From contig JAHHQU010000082.1 of NCBI GenBank assembly GCA_020026225.1, positions 1 through 8,276 on the forward strand: a DNA stretch of 8,276 bases. The letters are read 5' to 3'. Shown here piece after piece: positions 6,452-8,276 of this stretch. The notes under the pieces were generated by a model. It saw only the letters and a list, made by a program, of their open reading frames with translations. It ran no database searches and was not told the DNA's origin. Within the stretch, counting starts at the first letter, position 1; every line of letters starts with the position of its first letter. The stretch comes from Phocaeicola sp. (GTDB lineage: Bacteria > Bacteroidota > Bacteroidia > Bacteroidales > Bacteroidaceae). Both the position numbers and the translations under genes were made by a program.

Positions 6452-8251
6452 TTATGCTTTATTGGCACGTTTACGTTCTGTTTCATCCAAAATGACTTTA
6501 CGCATACGCATGCTCTTTGGAGTCACTTCTACGTATTCATCTTCCTTGATATATTCCAAAGCTTCTTCCAATGAGAATACTACAGGAGGGATGATGCGAG
6601 CCTTTTCGTCAGAACCAGAAGCACGCATATTGGTCAACTTCTTTGATTTAGTTACGTTGATAACCAAGTCTTTTTCGTGAACGTGTTCACCTACTACCTG
6701 ACCAGCGTAAACTTCTTCCTGAGCATTGATGAAGAATTTACCACGATCCTGCAGTTTGTCGATAGCGTAAGCAAAAGCAGTACCTGATTCCATAGCAATC
6801 ATAGAACCGTTGGTACGACGTGGAATTTCACCCTTGTAAGGCTGATATTCTTTGAAGCGGTGAGCCATGATAGCTTCACCCTGAGATGCTGTCAATACAT
6901 TAGTACGCAGACCGATGATACCACGTGATGGCATATCGAATTCGATGTTTACACGGTCGCCCTGAGTTTCCATAGAAACCATTTCACCTTTACGGCGAGT
7001 AACCATATCAATCATCTTGCTTGAATATTCTTCAGGAACACTGATAGTCAATTCTTCGATAGGTTCACATTTTACACCATCGATTTCTTTGAAGATAACC
7101 TGTGGCTGACCAACTTGCAATTCATAACCTTCACGGCGCATCGTTTCAATCAGTACAGATAAGTGAAGTACACCACGGCCTGATACAATCCACTTACCAT
7201 CTTCATTCTCTGTTTTGCGAACACGTAAAGCCAAGTTCTTATCCAACTCCTTCATCAAACGTTCGTGAATGTGACGAGAAGTAACAAACTTACCTTCCTT
7301 ACCGAAGAAAGGAGAGTCGTTGATTGTAAACAACATACTCATGGTAGGTTCATCGATAGCGATTGGAGGTAGTGGCTCTGGATTTTCGAAGTCACAGATA
7401 GTATCACCAATTTCAAAGTTGTCGATACCTACGATAGCACAAATGTCGCCTGATGAAACAGATTCAACTTTCTTACGACCCATACCTTCAAAAGTATGAA
7501 CTTCTTTGATTTTGCATTTAGTCATAGAACCGTCACGCTTAGCCAGTGTGATGTTCATACCTTCTTTAAGAGTTCCTCTGTGTACGCGACCTACTGCGAT
7601 ACGACCAGTATAAGAAGAGTAGTCCAAAGAAGTAATCAACATTTGTGGAGTACCTTCCAATTGCTGAGGAGCAGGGATATATTTAATGATAGCATCGAGC
7701 AGTGGAGCAAGGCTGTCAGTCTGTTCTTTCCAGTCGTGGCTCATCCAGTTGTTCTTAGCAGAACCATACAAAACTGGGAAATCAAGCTGTTCTTCAGTAG
7801 CGTCCAAGCTGAACATCAAATCGAACACCATTTCATAAACTTCTTCAGGACGGCAGTTCGGTTTATCAACTTTATTGACTACTACGATTGGTTTCAGACC
7901 AATCTGTAATGCTTTCTGCAACACGAAACGAGTCTGAGGCATCGGGCCTTCAAATGCATCCACCAAAAGGATACATCCGTCAGCCATGTTCAGTACACGT
8001 TCTACTTCACCACCGAAGTCGGCGTGTCCCGGAGTATCGATAATGTTGATTTTAGTACCATTGTAATTGATAGAAACGTTCTTAGAAAGAATTGTTATCC
8101 CTCTTTCACGTTCCAGGTCGTTGTTATCCAGCATCAATTCACCATTGTTCTGGTCATTGCGGAGATGTCCCGCTAGCATCATTTTGTCTACCAATGTAGT
8201 CTTTCCGTGGTCTACATGGGCAATAATGGCAATGTTTCTAATGTCTTGCAT
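6452..8251 (-). CDS. typA: Translational GTPase TypA/BipA
   Basis: A full-length 599-residue ribosome-binding GTPase of the EF-G/LepA class (E. coli BipA is about 607). It assists 50S subunit assembly and adaptation to cold and other stress. The G motifs are all intact: AHVDHGKT (11-18), RERGITI (48-54), DTPGH (72-76), NKVD (126-129) and SAK (164-166). Then come domain II (about 200-295), EF-G-like domain III (about 300-385), domain V (about 395-480, with PEEYSSKMIDMVTRRKGEM) and the BipA-specific C-terminal domain (about 485-599), which contains GTAFAYAIDKLQDRGKFFI and RMRKVILDE. Leucine and other codons look more restricted than in the neighbouring membrane genes, as expected for a well-expressed housekeeping gene. 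The ATG at 8251 starts the conserved MQDIRNIAIIAHVDHGKT; only a weak AGGTATAAT site precedes it. Its terminator suggests it is transcribed separately from the cassette downstream. Identity is near certain. Confidence 0.98.
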   Translation of the reverse strand: MQDIRNIAIIAHVDHGKTTLVDKMMLAGHLRNDQNNGELMLDNNDLERERGITILSKNVSINYNGTKINIIDTPGHADFGGEVERVLNMADGCILLVDAFEGPMPQTRFVLQKALQIGLKPIVVVNKVDKPNCRPEEVYEMVFDLMFSLDATEEQLDFPVLYGSAKNNWMSHDWKEQTDSLAPLLDAIIKYIPAPQQLEGTPQMLITSLDYSSYTGRIAVGRVHRGTLKEGMNITLAKRDGSMTKCKIKEVHTFEGMGRKKVESVSSGDICAIVGIDNFEIGDTICDFENPEPLPPIAIDEPTMSMLFTINDSPFFGKEGKFVTSRHIHERLMKELDKNLALRVRKTENEDGKWIVSGRGVLHLSVLIETMRREGYELQVGQPQVIFKEIDGVKCEPIEELTISVPEEYSSKMIDMVTRRKGEMVSMETQGDRVNIEFDMPSRGIIGLRTNVLTASQGEAIMAHRFKEYQPYKGEIPRRTNGSMIAMESGTAFAYAIDKLQDRGKFFINAQEEVYAGQVVGEHVHEKDLVINVTKSKKLTNMRASGSDEKARIIPPVVFSLEEALEYIKEDEYVEVTPKSMRMRKVILDETERKRANKA

Positions 8252-8276
8252 ATTATACCTATATATTTAGGGTACA
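8252..8276 (-). promoter_or_regulatory. Partial 5' leader of typA
   Basis: The 25 bases before the typA ATG are AT-rich (reading tgtaccctaaatatatagg on the minus strand) and hold only a weak AGG ribosome-binding element. No TAnnTTTG-type Bacteroidota -7 element can be seen; the promoter probably lies beyond the window edge. Confidence 0.3.

Noticed and set aside
7496..7909. A 137-codon plus-strand frame within typA
   Set aside because: It is antisense to highly conserved GTPase domain sequence, with no ribosome-binding site or recognisable protein features, so it is a shadow of typA.

Overview
The window looks like chromosomal DNA of a gut Bacteroidota, most likely a Bacteroides/Phocaeicola relative. 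The moderately AT-rich composition, the weak A-rich ribosome-binding regions, the protein families and the lack of sigma70-like promoters all fit. That assignment is inference; species cannot be told from the sequence alone. There are six complete protein genes. No RNA genes, insertion sequences, CRISPR arrays or phage genes are visible, and no gene is obviously broken.

Layout: 1-95 is a short leader holding a two-copy imperfect tandem repeat. At 96-1106 (+) lies a family-90 (CAP10/LpsA-like) glycosyltransferase. It ends at a strong 20-bp-stem hairpin (1123-1169) that can terminate transcription from both sides. The rest is on the minus strand. Read 5' to 3' it runs: typA/bipA translational GTPase (8251-6452), a 3' region rich in dyads ending in a terminator (6449-6342), then a tight four-gene unit. 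That unit is an ArnT-like GT-C glycosyltransferase (6292-4571), an LtaS-like phosphotransferase of the sulfatase superfamily (4566-2584), a GtrA-type small membrane protein (2591-2205) and a DPM1/GtrB-type GT2 polyprenyl-phosphate glycosyltransferase (2208-1264).

The four genes are spaced by 4 bp, an 8-bp overlap and a 4-bp ATGA overlap, so they are almost certainly one operon. By family knowledge they form a coherent pathway. The GT2 enzyme would charge undecaprenyl phosphate with a sugar on the cytoplasmic side. The GtrA protein would help it reach the periplasmic side. The ArnT-like enzyme would transfer the sugar to a periplasmic acceptor. The LtaS-like enzyme would add a phosphoglycerol or phosphoethanolamine group to the same or a related envelope molecule. 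The sugar, acceptor and phospho-group are unknown. The GT90 gene on the opposite strand probably belongs to a separate LPS/surface glycan unit extending left of the window.

The most interesting element is this compact glycosylation plus phospho-decoration cassette. The smaller curiosities are the tandem repeat at the left edge and the stacked palindromes after typA.
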